In this document: in pieces, positions 33,354 to 45,100 of the stretch
How the letters are laid out: every line of letters starts with the position of its first letter
Position numbering within the stretch: the first letter of the stretch is position 1
Assembly: GCF_963678635.1 (NCBI RefSeq)
Contig: NC_087062.1
Span: 37,284,518-37,348,517 of the forward strand
Reading direction: 5' to 3'
Source: Symsagittifera roscoffensis
Taxonomy: Eukaryota > Xenacoelomorpha > Acoela > Convolutidae
Length of the DNA: 64,000 nucleotides
The notes under the pieces: generated by a model
The model's input: only the letters and a program-made list of their open reading frames with translations
The model's database searches: none
Told to the model about the DNA's origin: nothing
Program-made: the position numbers and the translations under genes

Positions 33354-33569
33354 CTAGCAGTACGTTGGCTTATGATATATTGTCTCTCCTGGCACCCGCA
33401 CTTTTTTAAATTGCATATCCTTTTGAGTGTCCGTTGCGGTATTCGTGTTTCTAAAGCGAAAAACTTTGCTGCCAATTATTTCAGCGGTAGGCTGACTATA
33501 CTCGCCTGGTTTGCTGGATTCCAAATCCAGATCCTTGATTGAAGAATCCGCGTGTTCAGAAGATGTCAT
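33354..33569 (-). CDS. Weak candidate for the N-terminal exon of SLC34 A
   Basis: A 71-codon ORF from an ATG at 33569 with polar, Ser/Glu-rich, cytosol-like composition, in the right place and strand. No donor in the required phase 1 is obvious (GTACTG near 33360 would be phase 2), and no similarity to gene B's N terminus is seen, so another exon would be needed. It may be chance. Confidence 0.25.
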   Translation of the reverse strand: MTSSEHADSSIKDLDLESSKPGEYSQPTAEIIGSKVFRFRNTNTATDTQKDMQFKKVRVPGETIYHKPTYC

Positions 33570-34892
33570 ATTGCTACGCAGAAATTTAACTAATTCGAAA
33601 TATTTGAGAGATAACCTATTTTATACTTTATCAGCTGCTGTAAGTCTCTCAAAATAATCGTGAACTAATAGTGATCCCACTGGCAAAATCTGAACTTAGC
33701 TTTGAACTCAAGTAATTAAGAAACTGCTGATTTTGATTCCACTGCTCGTATGTTTTCAGTTTGGTTTTCGGATTAAATCTCGGCTTAGAAACGGACGATA
33801 CACGAACCAAATGAGGCCTCAAAAATGTTGACCGTTTTCTTCAAGAACTGTCATAATAGACAATAAGCCCCATCACACATAATGGACTGCAATTTTGGAA
33901 CCCAGATTAAAACACATGTTTAAAGCCGGCACATCTGTTGCAAATTTAAGCAATCAAATTTTGCAGCAATCTTAAAATAGATGTTTCAAATTTGAAATAA
34001 AGCGGAAATTAGTCTAGACCCAGAAACACAATGAGTTTGCTCGTTATTATAATTAGCCAATAAATAACATCACCTTCTGATCGATGTGTTAACTCATTTT
34101 AATTGCATTCACGAAGCCATTTGAATGAGTACCAAAATGAGTACTAAATATATAAAATATATAAAATGTATATAAAAAAGTTGATGCCAATTGATCCAAG
34201 AACAAAACTTCTGGCATTAAAAAATATTTGATGTACAAAACGTTGAAACACAAAGGATAAAAAATAATTTTTTCAGGCAACGCAAAATTAAATGATTAAA
34301 CCATGCGGCAGTCACTATTATTGGCTGAATTGTCTGCATACTTTTGGCTGAATTGTCTGGACGCAATGTTGATCATCATACAAAACTGCATAGTGGCGAG
34401 TAACTTATTTGCTATCTTTCAAAGTCTTTGTTGCCAACTTTCAAATCACTCTAACTTGCATTTAAAAAAATGCCCGCATTTAAAGACTTCTATATTTGCG
34501 CTAAGAGCCCTGATTTTTGCAAAAGGGCATAAAAATAACTTTCTACAATTTTATTTGGAGAATAAAATTACGAAAAAAAATTCTGTAAAGCATTTAGCAA
34601 CCAAAGGCTAGTAATGCAAGCTGGCGCATGGAACATGACACGGAAATCACAAAGTCAAAAAAATCAGAAAAACCATATCTACAAAACTTTTTATTAATTT
34701 TCACTTTCCTACAGCACAAAAAGCACTGTAAAATAGTTTTGCTCTTCAAACAACACAAAAAAATGTGCCTAAGCCGACATTGGACACAGAGGCGAAGTTT
34801 CGTTTCGCAAACACTTGCGAGAACACAACAAAAAGAGCACTATAAAGTGCAATAACAAAATTAGAATTAAAAAAAAGAATTAGCAAAAACTC

Positions 34893-34967
34893 ACTTTTGA
34901 GATTCGAACCTACACCCTTGACTCGAATACTAACCGCTCAGCCATTGAAGCTCATTAGCCACCAAAC
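34893..34967 (-). repeat. tRNA-derived SINE head
   Basis: On the minus strand, TGGCTGAGCGGTTA (A-box-like, complement of 34931-34944) and GGTTCGAATC (B-box-like, complement of 34901-34910) are spaced as in a tRNA promoter. No intact cloverleaf. Confidence 0.55.
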
Positions 34968-35321
34968 ACTAGCCACAAGTAACTCAGAGAACAGATGCTA
35001 TGCAACCTCTAAAGCTACAGAGACAATTTCTAAATAAGTGAACACTTTTAATTGCGAGTTAAAGAAAAAGAAGGTTCGTAATAATACACTAAACTGATCG
35101 CAATTGTAGTAAGCCCAATTCTTGGTAGCGAAAAAAAGTAACACATTGAATGTCAAAAATTGCAATTTTTCAATTAACAGAACGAATTTATAGATTTACT
35201 ATTTAATGAAGAAAAAAATTGTCAACATCAGAATTCGAAAACAAACAAGAACGCACAAACGATAGTGTGGCTAGTCAAAATTTGTCAAAAAATCAGACAT
35301 ATACAAACAAAAAAACTTCGG

Positions 35322-35375
35322 CCGAGAGTTGAAATCTGGACTCACAAGGCACACGCTTTATCACTAGACCAAGTG
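35322..35375 (-). repeat. Degenerate tRNA-derived SINE head
   Basis: Minus-strand TTGGTCTAGTGATAAAGC (complement of 35355-35372) is a good A-box/D-arm; the B box has decayed to GATTTCAACTC. Confidence 0.45.
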
Positions 35376-36289
35376 AGAAAACCCTCACTGGTGTTGTTTT
35401 TATAATAAGGCACGTTCATTTTCTTTTCAGTTTGTAAAACTTGTATATGGAAAAAGTACGTAGTGCCCGCCCCATCACAAGCGCTTGCAAGTGAAATTAA
35501 AAAGCGCCACTTAGATTGAGGGGAAAAGCGGACCAGTCGTATAACATCACACTCGATTGTGTTTTTTTTTCATAAGAAGAGCCAGTGGTTGCCTGAGTAC
35601 TTCCGATTTTGCGACCAGTTATCAGGGAAAAACTTTACAAGTGTTGTTTTGATCATCATTTTTCGTTTTAACCAATTGACCATATATTTGAGTCAGGGAT
35701 TAAGTATAAACTTTGAACGTCACTAGACCCCATCTGTCCGTTCGTTTCTTTTCATTTTCAGTAGTAGGAAAAACTAGTAAGATATATCATTTAAAGTTGT
35801 AGAAGATACCATATTAAAGCTCTTTCAGTCGTAATTCGAATGACTTTAAAGATTTTTCCGTGTCGAGAAAACCGATTCTGAAGCTTTTGATTTTTCGTCT
35901 ACTAGTTTGGGAAGCTTCATGTAGAGCTTTTCCGGCAAAAAAAAACTTTCATAAATATTTAACAATTTTAGTTCAAAACTTTGTGGAAACTGAAAAAAAA
36001 TCATTTTTTTTTAACACAGGCTCGCAATTCGGCTACATCTCGGAATCGATCTGCGACCTATTGTGACAGATAATGAGCCTCACTCACTAACAACTCAGTC
36101 ACTTGTATTTGGGAGTTACCTTAGAAAAAAAGTAGGTTCGTAGTAATACAGTACGCTGATCGCAAGTGTTAGGACAATTTGAACCGCATGCCTAGTTTAC
36201 TAAATTTCTACGCGTTCGCATAGTTCTATCATCACACGACGTACAAAAAAAGTCACTAATTTGAAGAAAGAAAACTTTTTTTTTCTGAG

Positions 36290-36350
36290 AATGTGGTCGG
36301 AACATTCTGTGCTACATGCACGGCAATCGGTTTTCCTTGTTATCTTTCAT
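36290..36350 (-). repeat. Fragment of the AACAAGGATAGCCGG repeat
   Basis: The minus strand reads AACAAGGAAAACCGATTGCC then GCACAGAATGTTCCGACC, the head of the repeat seen at 55890 and 60707. Confidence 0.5.
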
Positions 36351-36696
36351 ATTTGGCCCGTCTTCAACGAAACGATTGTGGTCCTTTGATATTTTAGAGA
36401 ATATCAACAAGAAAAAGTCTGCTTCAAATTGTTGAGGTCATTTTTGCACGAAACTGTCTCTCTTGGCTCATCGTCCTAATCGCCTTCAAATATACATTTT
36501 TAAAACAGTAGGTCTTGATGTTTAAATTGAAAAAGAGAACCAAAAATGAATCATCAATATTCAATATTCAGATTGAGTGAGCTTACAAAATTAAAATAGA
36601 GCACTTTTTAGAATTGATTAAGCTGGCCACAACAGACAAGATCTCTGAGTTTGGTTTGATAAAAGAAACTTTAATATGAATCGCTGGCCAATTTGA

Positions 36697-37101
36697 TCAA
36701 ACAGATGTTGATTGGTTATTATTAACGGCAGTGGAAGATGAATTATTTCTAGTCCTTCTGAACTTGCACAGTAATTTCTTAACCATAACCCAGACAGAGT
36801 GAAAACAACCATCCCATGGTCCCAATGAGTGAAGAGGTTTCGGCAACCATTGCCAAGATCTAAGGAAAGGAGGCAGTACCCAGTAAAACCTCTGCGACTT
36901 CTGTAGGAGGTTGATCGCGACAACGAGGACCACAGACGAGATCAGAGAAGCAAGCACTGCTACTGTGATCTTTGAACCCAGAAGAGAGAGGACGAAGACG
37001 AAGAGAGGTGCCAGGACGAACATGCAGAGCAAGTAGAACAGGGCAAACCATCTATACTCGGCTGTCGTCTCGCCCAATTGCTTAGCCAGTCTGATGGGAA
37101 T
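36697..37101 (-). CDS. SLC34 B, last coding exon
   Basis: 405 nt including the stop. Starts [10 protein letters not shown], ends with a tail containing [11 protein letters not shown] and the terminal STSV. Confidence 0.95.
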   Translation of the reverse strand: MPIRLAKQLGETTAEYRWFALFYLLCMFVLAPLFVFVLSLLGSKITVAVLASLISSVVLVVAINLLQKSQRFYWVLPPFLRSWQWLPKPLHSLGPWDGCFHSVWVMVKKLLCKFRRTRNNSSSTAVNNNQSTSV

Positions 37102-40100
37102 CTATTAAATGAAACATAACTTGATCATCTGCTTTTAATGCTGGTAATTTTGTCTGTATTTAAATGCTTTTGTGCATCAAAATAAGACTGACATTTTAAC
37201 CTAGAAGTATTAATCACTGAATTCAATCAACAAGACCAGCTCAATAAAAACGATCTTATAAAATCTAACGCAGACCTTTCTCATTAGCGGTATCGGGTAC
37301 CATATCAAAATGCCACTCAAATTGAAAAGCAAATGACAGAGGGCGATCTGGAGTGCCACATCGCGCATCGAAGCGTCAGCAGCCAACGCGGCTAGAAGTC
37401 CAGTGACTGTGGTTCCGATGTTGGAACCCAGAGTCAGAGGGAACACTCGTTCGATTTTGATCACGCCCAGTCCAACCAAAGGGGTGAGAGTGGAGGTGAA
37501 GACAGAACTGCTCTGTACCAGAATTGTCATAACAGTACCCACAAAGATAGCGAACAAGCCTGAAAGTAAAATAGATCTTGGCTGTCTCTTTCAGATTTGA
37601 GAATTGAATGACCACTAACATCTACCGAATTCCCGAACAAAACGACGTATTACAACAACGTTATATTAACCTTTTCTAAAGCACGATATAAGAACTGGGG
37701 GTTCGTTCATTATTACTGACCTTGTAATTATAGCCAACAGAAAATTAGAAAAGTGTAAATGAATTCAAGCGAACCGAATAATAATTAATGAAAAAAAAGC
37801 ACATCACGCTTGAGTTCGTTAAATTTCAGGATACTTAATTACATACCTGTGAAATAACCGAGACATCCCGGAAAATCGTCGTTCACAGTCTTCTTGATCA
37901 ACTCAGACATCTGTCCCGAGAAAATGCCTTTGAGCACTTTGACCAGCAGAATCAGACACGTGCAGAGAAACACCACTGACACAACGAACAAAATGAGTCC
38001 TGTAGTCATATCGGACAGCCCCAGCCAGTTGAACAGCGCTTGGCCTAAAAACGAAAACAAAACCTTGAAGACCGAAACTAATTTTTGTAATTTTTATACA
38101 AATTTGGTATTTGGGTTCGATTAAGTTCAATCTAATACGTAGTTTCTACATTTTTGAGGCTGCGCTCCGCCTTCATCGACGCGTAAGATCGCAGATTCAT
38201 TGATGACAGCCATTGATAGGTTGGCTTGGCCCTCGGCAGCCAATGAGAGTGTCTCATTTCCGGATGACAGCACCATCAAACTTCGACCAATTGTGTCCGA
38301 AAGGGACTTGGAATCGCCACACCAGCGCTTCAACACCGGAGCGTCGCTAGAGGTGGAGCCATTGGTGGTTTGGACGTTGGTTATTACACTTTTATCCACC
38401 TGGTAATATTATTACACTTGAACCCATATTAAATGCCATTAAACAAGACTTACTTCCCAAGTTAAATCACAACACGTACAATCACTATGCGCTTCATCAC
38501 TGGATCTGTCAAAAGATCCAACCCCGATATCTCGGCATCTGTTTTTTGATCCACATTGAGGAAACGGACGAGGAGAAGTGAGGCTGTCTGCAGGTATCCC
38601 GTGACGACCTCGACGGGCAGTAGCACCAGTACCGTGAGCCAGTTGAACATGTCGTGTACAGTGGCTCCGGCGAAGGCCCGTTTGAACTCGTCCTTGACCT
38701 GGATTTGACCCATGGCCACCAGGGTATTGGTGACTGAGGTGCCTATATTCGCACCCATCACTATTGGAATGGCTGTGTGAACTTCCAGAACTGAAACGTT
38801 CACATTGAATAATGTTACTTTCCTGTAGCTCAGTCTAGCCTACTTTTTGAAAGAAAAGCACGAACAAGAATAACTACTTCCACATTTTACGACATTTTCG
38901 ACGAGAAACATTTATGGTAGTATAAGTGAAATCGTTTACTCATAATATGATTAACAACACATTTGCAAACGTACTTTTGGAAGCTACCATGGTGACTACA
39001 ATAGACGTTGACGTGCTAGAGCTTTGCACTAGGACCGTGGCCAGCACTCCCACCATCAATCCAGCCACCGGGTTGCTCAACAAAGAGTCCTTCGTGAACA
39101 CATCTCCAGCTGTCTTTCCCGCCATCAGCTTGAGGGAACTGCCCATGAGGTCAAGAGAACAAACGAAAATGTAGAGAAGCGTGAGCACGCTTACTATGCT
39201 GAAGACAGAGGAACGGATTCTGGCAAGTTTCCCACGACATGAGAGACCTGCGTAAAGATAAATGTTCATTTCACCAGTAGACCAATTAAGATATTTGGTT
39301 ATTGACGAGGCGATACAAAAATTATGATGACAACTAGCCTTTTTGCCCCAAAACTTACCCTTGCAAACTTTTTTATATGTCAACTTACCACATATGTTTA
39401 TTTGCCCTATGACAACCGGCCACACTTTCCAAGTGCCCCATAATTCTTTCTTCAGATATATATAACTTTCTCCAAATATTCAATAATTTAATTGACTTAC
39501 CCCAGATTTATTAACTGCCTTAGATTTCAATTTGTCTAGATTAAAACTGGCCCCAGCTTATTTGAACTTATCTCAAATTCTTTTCAAAATGCGCCAAGTT
39601 CTTTAACCCAAAAAATTTCGATGACGATATCGAAAACTGGTGCAATCGAAATATCAATAAAAAGGCTACAGACTATTTTTTGTATTAAGTATTAATGATA
39701 GTAGTGATGTATATATTAGTGATATTTTTCCGTTGCGAAGGTAAAATAGAGAAATTAATGAGTACTCACTGCTCCAAGGTTGACTTTTGGACTCCTCCGC
39801 CACAACTGGAATATCTTCTTCGCAGTCCATGTTAGTCGTGGAATGACAATGGTTGCTATTGCGACTATTCAGTCCATTCGAGGAGTTCATTTTGGCGGCT
39901 ATGTTGGCTGTTCTTTGCCCGAGCGCATTGCCCAATATGAGCTCCTGTTGACTGGATGCGCGCGATGAAAAATTGCTGATCTCGGAGCATGATGTTTTAG
40001 CCGATGAGGCTTTCGAGTTGTTATAACACAGCTTTCCATTGCTGTACAGGAGACCATTACTCGTCGGCGAGTTCTGCTCTTTGCTAAGTTGATTGTTTTC

Positions 40101-40163
40101 GGTCACTATGATTTCCGGGTTGGTTGACGAGATCGCATGTGCACTATTTGAGGAATGTTTCAT
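36697..40163 (-). CDS. SLC34 gene B: sodium-dependent phosphate cotransporter (NaPi-II type), complete
   Basis: Seven coding exons on the minus strand: 39770-40163, 38975-39247, 38480-38790, 38150-38399, 37847-38044, 37276-37559, 36697-37101. They total 2115 nt, i.e. 704 aa plus stop, close to vertebrate NaPi-II length. All introns are GT-AG with consistent phases. Features: Ser/Asn-rich cytosolic N terminus; first repeat with [21 protein letters not shown] and [20 protein letters not shown]; a large glycosylated extracellular loop (NGS, NET, NLS, NES sites and Cys residues); second repeat with [12 protein letters not shown] and [10 protein letters not shown]; a last membrane segment; a cytosolic tail ending STSV, a class I PDZ ligand. 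In this family such a protein carries Na+-coupled phosphate into cells across the plasma membrane. It lies in tandem with gene A. Confidence 0.95.
37276..37559 (-). CDS. SLC34 B, sixth coding exon (second QSSS repeat)
   Basis: 284 nt between CTTTCAG and [48 protein letters not shown]. Confidence 0.95.
37847..38044 (-). CDS. SLC34 B, fifth coding exon
   Basis: 198 nt between TTTTTAG and [18 protein letters not shown], then the membrane segment [14 protein letters not shown]. Confidence 0.95.
38150..38399 (-). CDS. SLC34 B, fourth coding exon (large extracellular loop)
   Basis: 250 nt between ATTACCAG and AAAT|GTAGAA. Encodes VDKSVITN and a polar loop with four N-glycosylation sequons and two Cys; the codon split with exon 5 completes a Cys. 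Confidence 0.88.
38480..38790 (-). CDS. SLC34 B, third coding exon (GANIGTSVT)
   Basis: 311 nt; [30 protein letters not shown]. Ends ATT|GTACGT in phase 0. Confidence 0.95.
38975..39247 (-). CDS. SLC34 B, second coding exon (first QSSS repeat)
   Basis: 273 nt between ACGCAG and AAAA|GTACGT. The split Ser codon joins it to exon 1. Encodes [12 protein letters not shown] and [12 protein letters not shown]. Confidence 0.95.
39770..40163 (-). CDS. SLC34 B, first coding exon
   Basis: 394 nt from ATG 40163 to a GTGAGT donor (phase 1). Encodes the polar N-terminal tail (Ser/Asn-rich, [10 protein letters not shown] near its end). Confidence 0.9.
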
Positions 40164-40704
40164 CGAAACGGCGGCGGATAAAAATATTGCAGTTGAGGTA
40201 GACTTTTCAAAATGATATTCTCGTTTTGTGACTTACGCTAATTGTGACAAGTATTATTGCAGCGATTGTTTAAGTAGATCTCTCCAACTTTTCAAGACTC
40301 TGAAGTACAGATAACAATTTAAAGCACAAATTTTGCCTTCCAAATAACACGAGAAGACAATACTCAAATGGCAACAGTTGTTGCATGTCAACAAATCACT
40401 AGGCCGAAAAAGTGTGTACTTAAAAAAACTCCTACTCCAAAAAAACTTCGGTTCCCTAAGAAGAGCATATATATAAAAGACTTGAAATCAACGCTCATTG
40501 TGAAACAACTATGAAACTCCAGAACACTTACTTGAATAGTGCTCAACTATGCATCCAAATTTCATTCAGAAAAATTTTAACTATTCATAAATTATTGGAC
40601 CTGAGTAATTAGAAAATAACTGAAAACAAATCCCTAAGAGTTGAATGTCTAACTAACATTTAAAATTAAATAGAATAAGAATAACGAGAAAACATATTCA
40701 CATT

Positions 40705-40952
40705 TTATTCAATTAGAGATCCAAAGATGGAGATGTTCCGTTCAGCAGTTAAGAGGGCAGAAGTCAGAAGTACAATTTTTTGAAAATTCCATTTGAAAGT
40801 GTAACCCGTCTGCACCTCTTTGACCTTGAAATAAAAAAAGTAATTTAAGAAATGGAAAGGTCCAACTCTCAATTCACTTTTACCTTTAGGAGTAAATAAA
40901 GTGAATTGAATTTTATCCACAGAGGCACCTGACGTCGAGACGAATTTGCTAC
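40705..40952 (-). CDS. Possible last exon of an unidentified gene
   Basis: After an AG acceptor (CATGTAG) the minus strand is open for 82 codons with coding-like composition (SKFVSTSGASVDKIQFTLFT ... FKWNFQKIV). A second AG at 40825 could split it. No upstream exon was found and no family is recognised. Confidence 0.3.
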
Positions 40953-41715
40953 CTACATGAAACAAGGCACAGCATTATATCAAGTTTCGTTTCGAAAACA
41001 CGCCGTGGAAAGGAAGCAAGAACCTTTAGTTTATTTGAGTGTACTTTCCTCCAAAATAAACTTTCTCCTAATATGGTTCCCTTAATCCGTTGGACAGCTC
41101 AGCATATATTACGTTTCAAATTTTGAAATTGGTTTCAACCTAGAGGCACTTACAAATCCAGGGCGCAGTGAAGGAAACTTGAAAATAATACTAAGTATTA
41201 AAGTTGGGACCGATTAGCAGTCTGACAGTAACGATGTTTGAAATCCGCCTTTCTCTAACAGATCCTTCTAGCAAAATAGCGGATAGAGAGTAATCTACGT
41301 GTGAACCATTTAAAACCGCAACTATTGTAATTTCGAGTGGTATAATACTAAAATTTGTTTATAATAGAGAAATATTAAACGACCAATCATCATTCGGTTC
41401 ATACAAAACTATCATGGTTATGATATATTTGTGGTTAGTCTCTTTTTACTTTCACGAGATCAATATATGAGACAATTCAGCGAAGAAAAATTGTTTCACT
41501 CGATGCAGCAAGCTTTTAATAATTTTTAAGAGGTTGATTCACAAATTGCAGAAATAATGAACCTTCAAAAAGATCGTTTTTTTTAAGGTATAAAAATTGC
41601 TTAAAGCAACACTGCTACTGGAAACAAAGCAACTACTGCAACAAAACCTTTCTCCGGGACCTAAAATGACAAAAATCTTAAACATTCAAAAACTTTCAGT
41701 TTCCACAAAAAAAAA

Positions 41716-41790
41716 TCAGGTCCTGACTGGAATCGAACTTCTTGGTTTGTCGTCTCAAGTATGGGTGTTACCACTGCACCAAATGCACAG
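41716..41790 (-). repeat. tRNA-derived SINE head
   Basis: Minus strand TGGTGCAGTGGTAACAC (complement of 41765-41781) and AAGTTCGATTCCAG (complement of 41727-41740): clear A and B boxes, preceded on the plus strand by a poly-A run and CAGGTCCTG. Confidence 0.6.
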
Positions 41791-41989
41791 AAAACTCCTT
41801 GAATTTATACAGAAAACAATTTTGATATTTTAAATAAACAGCATGCAAAAAATCAAAAAAATTGCAAAAATGGGCAAAACTCAATTAGTTGCCCAAAACC
41901 GGAATACACTGAAATGTTTTTCTAAGCCGACAAAAACGCAGACAAATTTATATTCTTGACGCAAGGAGAACTTTCTGCTTACAAAAAAA

Positions 41990-42060
41990 ACAGGTCCTGG
42001 TCGGATTTGAACCATTGAAGTTTGTCTTTATAGGCAGTTGCGTTATCTCTTCGTCAAATG
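41990..42060 (-). repeat. tRNA-derived SINE head (second copy)
   Basis: Also adjacent to poly-A and CAGGTCCTGG; B box GGTTCAAATCCGACC on the minus strand, A box degraded. Same family as the copy 270 bp to the left. Confidence 0.55.
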
Positions 42061-42189
42061 CGCGAATTAACTTCTAATTTCATATGAATTTTAAGACAAT
42101 ACTTTTTTAAAATGATAAAATTCAAATCAGAAAACATAGCCAACATACAGTTGGAAAAAGTCAATGAACGCAAATTGAAGAGTTGAGGG

Positions 42190-45100
42190 TTGACACTTTT
42201 TTCATGAAATAGACCTAATTTGAGAAAACTGGATCAATAGATAAAAACTAATAATTTGATGATAAATCTGATAAATAAAATGTATTTCGAAAATAAAAAG
42301 TTAATCAAGTTTTTCGTGACCTTTTAAACTTTTACTGTTTAATAGTGGAGTTTGTCTTCCTTTGAAGTTTACAAATTTTAGGAACAAATAAAAAAAATTG
42401 CACTCTAATTATAACAAGCATAACCGTGTGATGTGCATGAAACTCAGAGTGCTCCAAAAAAACTAATGTAAAGAAAGACTTCTGAAAAAAGAAAAAATTA
42501 TATCAATAAATTGAACGAAAATTGTTTTGCATTGTTTTGTGCAAAATTTCTGTTTAAATGTCACTAAAAAAGCAATTGGGTTGAGACAAAAACATATTTT
42601 TAATTTGTTCTCGACACAGCATTTTTTGAACTTTTTTTCGGAGACCGAATTTTCGAGCAAAAAAGCATAAATATGCAAGGCTCTGCAAAAGTGGTACTTT
42701 GTATGCACAGCGGGGAACCCGGGAGTAAAAAAAAACGTAAGTGAAAAATTATTTGTAGGCCAGGTTCCTTTTGAAAACTGTCAATCTTAGTTCAGCAAAA
42801 TCGACACATAGGTCTGGAATTCAGGGAGGATTTTTTCTCCACACTGAAATAACCGAAGTTTTTTGAAACTTAAAAAACGGTTGAAAGTGTTTTAATATGA
42901 TATCACACATGACCAATTGAAACTTTTTCTTGAGGTAGACAAAAAAGGTTGACAAATTTTAAAACCAAAACTATAGCCAACAGACAGTTTGAAAAGAGTC
43001 GTGATCGCAAAAAAAACCAAGAAAACACTGTTTTTTTATGATGTTTGAATTTCACGAACAATTCATGGCTGAGGCTTTTTTTATCATATTGACCCATTTT
43101 GAGAAAATTAGATGAATAGGTTTTTTTCCGCCGGAGAATCTGAAAGTTAAAAATAAACTTTCGAAACTAGAATTCGATTACGTTTTTCCTGACCTCTACA
43201 CTGTTGCTGTTCGATAGTGGAGCTTGCCTTCCAATCAATGAACAAAATTAACTGAACTTAAAAAGAAATCAAAAGTCAAACAACGAAAAAATAAATTTGA
43301 GCCTGAACATACTTTTAGACTTTTCATGAACAACAAAATATCACGACCTATATCACGGTCTGAACTATTCATCGATTCTTAAAAATATATATATTGCCTT
43401 GAAGATCTTTGAATTTCAAGTAAAGTTTATGATTGGCTTTTTGATACAATTATCTTTAGTTGAGAAAACTAGAGCGTTAGGTAAAATTTTTATTCTGCTT
43501 TGAAATGGAAAAATTAATTTCAACTTTCGAAACGATAAATCGCTAGTTTTTTCGCGCCATTTTCTCTTTTGTAATTGGAGAGCGTATTTTGCCTACTTTT
43601 CAGAATTCAAAAAAAGCACATATATCTAATGTCATTTATAAATTCATCTATTTGTATGATGGCGCTTTCTGTATTTATAAGAGCATTCCAAGATTTTGCA
43701 GAAAAAAAAACGAACTAAAAAACGATATAATCACGACCTATGAGTGTGAATTACGTCTATCGACTTTTAAAAATAGCTTTTGCAAAAACTTCTTGAAGTT
43801 TTTCAAACACAATGGTGAAGCGGAGCTTCGCATCACTGGCGATACAAAGCAAGCAAAATACAGAGTGAGAAGAAAACCGCAAATTGCAAGAAAAACCATT
43901 GCATGAAAAAAAAATTAAAACTTTATAATTTTTATCTTAGTTTCATCGAAACGCAGTCAAAAACGCAACATTTAGAGCTAAAAAGTCCGAGTTCTTCCAG
44001 AACATAATTTCATTTCAGTCAAGAAATTGAGACACGCATCGCTAGAATTTAACCGAATAAATTTCATAGTTGAAGCAATCAATCATTAAAAAAACTCCCT
44101 TATTTCCAGTCAAAGCCAGACAAAACTGGCCACAAAATTCTGGATGCTCAGATTGTTGTTGCGCATAAACTCTTAGCTACTGCAACATCTATATCTTAAT
44201 TTTGCATTTCAAATTTATGCGTGAATTGGCGATGCAGAAGAAACCTACGAGACTTATCTCTTTCGATGGTGTGTTTGGTCATAATTTTACTAGGAGTCAT
44301 TAAGAAAGGTCAAAATAAAAACCCCCAGATAACCTACTGTTCTTTGAATTAATTCTTGGAAAATGAGTTTACACCTCGAATTTCAAATTTAAGGCCGGTA
44401 TCACTGAGAGTATAAACATGACAATGGAATGAAATGAAAATACTTTAAGTAACTTGATTTAGGATATTTTCTAATCATAATTAACATTTAAGCAGTAAAA
44501 TGACAAGGGAAGGATATTAACATACTTGATTTGAGATGTTTTCTAAACATAACCGAATCAAACTTACCTTCACAAATGATAACAATCCAGTCGAAGCTCG
44601 TTCCAAGGAGTGAAGACGCAAATAATCGACAGAAGCAGCTAGTATCTTCTTGAGAACAAGAAGAGGAGTCACAAATGTTCCTCAATCAGAGGAACATGGA
44701 TGACAGACATGACAGCAGACAACAGTTCGATAATTGCACAAACAGACCAGCTGTCTTTACAAATTATCTGAAAAGAATTGAAAACATCACTATGCATGGT
44801 ATAACTGGTCCAATCGAAAGAAGAACAAAAAATAGTTGTATAACTGTCACACAGAAATAAGTTGATTGTCGAATGGTTAAACAATAGTTCATCAGAAAAA
44901 AAAAACTAACAAAATTAGTCATAAAAAATTATTTTTCATGTACGGTTAGAGGTTTTTTTAAATAAAATGTTCGATCAGAACGTCAGAAAGACAAACATCA
45001 GACTCCAGCAGTCGGATTACAAGGTTTACAAGTATGTAAAAGTTGACGCAGTTTTTCACTTTCGCGGAGGTTTTTCACTTCCGATAAAAAACGCACCACG

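Larger units (their letters stand above)
30436..36696. other. Repeat-rich region between the two SLC34 genes
   Basis: Holds the upstream part of gene A (promoter and first exon not located) and the downstream flank of gene B. Apart from the repeats and the weak exon candidate listed separately I see no genes. Confidence 0.6.

Noticed and set aside
41716-41790. Functional tRNA gene
   Set aside because: A and B boxes are present, but the acceptor and anticodon stems do not pair; better read as a SINE head.
44568-44666. Possible minus-strand exon ending at AAG|GTAAGT
   Set aside because: Good donor, but no acceptor, partner exon or recognisable protein; likely chance.
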